Of a DNA stretch of 64,000 nucleotides, positions 63,773-64,000 are shown in pieces. The notes beneath the pieces were generated by a model. It was not told where the DNA came from. It was given only the letters and a program-made list of their open reading frames with translations, and ran no database searches. The position numbers and the translations under genes are program-made. The DNA lies in NCBI RefSeq assembly GCF_003627795.1, contig NZ_CP032684.1, positions 2,705,001 through 2,769,000 on the forward strand, given 5' to 3'. This stretch comes from Rhizobium sp. CCGE531 (GTDB lineage Bacteria > Pseudomonadota > Alphaproteobacteria > Rhizobiales > Rhizobiaceae). The number at the start of each line of letters is the position of its first letter. The first letter of the stretch is position 1.

Positions 63773-64000
63773 TCACTCGCAGATGATAGCCTCTTCCCAA
63801 TGACGGCGGCAGAGCGAGACATATTTGTCGCTGCCGCCGATCTCGATCTGCGCGCCTTCGCGCACGACCTCGCCGGCGGCATCCAACCGCACGACCATCG
63901 TGGCCTTGTGGCCGCAATGGCAGATCGTCCGCACTTCGCGCAATTCGTCCGCGATGGTCAGCAGCTCCTGCGATCCCGGAAACAACCGTCCGTGGAAGTC
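63773..64000 (-). CDS. tdk: Thymidine kinase, C-terminal part (cut by window edge)
   Basis: The last 75 codons of a thymidine kinase are in the window; the gene continues past base 64000. Visible features are the FPGSQELLTIADELREV segment, the zinc-binding ICHCGHKATM and the C-terminal LCRRHW, all characteristic of type II (zinc-containing) thymidine kinases. The enzyme phosphorylates thymidine with ATP in the pyrimidine salvage pathway. The start cannot be seen. Confidence 0.9.
   Translation of the reverse strand, partial: DFHGRLFPGSQELLTIADELREVRTICHCGHKATMVVRLDAAGEVVREGAQIEIGGSDKYVSLCRRHWEEAIICE

Overview
The window is a chromosomal stretch of a high-GC alphaproteobacterium of the Rhizobiaceae, most likely genus Rhizobium. 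The reasons are: a fused anthranilate synthase TrpE(G) preceded by a short leader peptide with three Trp codons, a three-gene cytochrome bc1 operon, an IRO-type (TGA-N9-TCA) iron site before a TonB-dependent heme-type receptor, BluB, the DUF58/DUF4159/MoxR cluster, and several families of intergenic palindromic repeats of the kind scattered through Rhizobium genomes. I see no rRNA, tRNA, CRISPR array, insertion sequence or phage gene.

Layout. 0-6 kb: two MaoC-like hydratases, apt, the petABC operon, an exo/endonuclease-fold membrane protein. 6-11 kb: two MsbA-like half ABC exporters around a LysE exporter; a 21-codon small ORF precedes the second exporter. 11-18 kb: trmL, an alpha/beta-hydrolase-like protein, hemF, small proteins, and the minus-strand cluster DUF1285 - NUDIX - CCA-adding enzyme with ATGA overlaps. 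18-26 kb: a tight operon MoxR ATPase - DUF58 - DUF4159 - GATase-like membrane protein - GNAT. 26-34 kb: glutathionyl-hydroquinone reductase, NUDIX, metallophosphoesterase, TPR protein, an ECF sigma/anti-sigma pair, and a third MsbA-like exporter. 34-45 kb: leuA with a leucine-rich leader ORF, a BenE transporter, DeoR regulator/MFS/VOC cluster, clpP, queF, a CDF metal exporter, bluB. 45-48 kb: trpE(G) with its attenuator. 48-54 kb: a two-gene unknown cassette in an AT-rich setting, an ABC-F ATPase behind a 23-codon upstream ORF, and a heme-type TonB receptor. 54-64 kb: extensin-like protein, methyltransferase, fhs, UPF0114, a LuxR regulator, DUF2333, a coiled-coil protein, a cytochrome c, and the 3' part of thymidine kinase cut by the window edge.

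The most interesting signals are regulatory rather than enzymatic. Four short leader/upstream ORFs (before trpE, leuA, the ABC-F gene and one ABC exporter) suggest heavy use of ribosome-sensed attenuation; the trp and leu leaders both have promoter-like sequence placed so that transcripts could begin at or near the start codon. One repeat family occurs four times, each time between convergently transcribed genes. The MoxR-DUF58-DUF4159 operon is the best candidate for an uncharacterised multi-protein system.

All calls come from reading the sequence and remembered family knowledge; no database search was run. Start sites were moved from the longest open frame wherever a Shine-Dalgarno match or family length argued for it.
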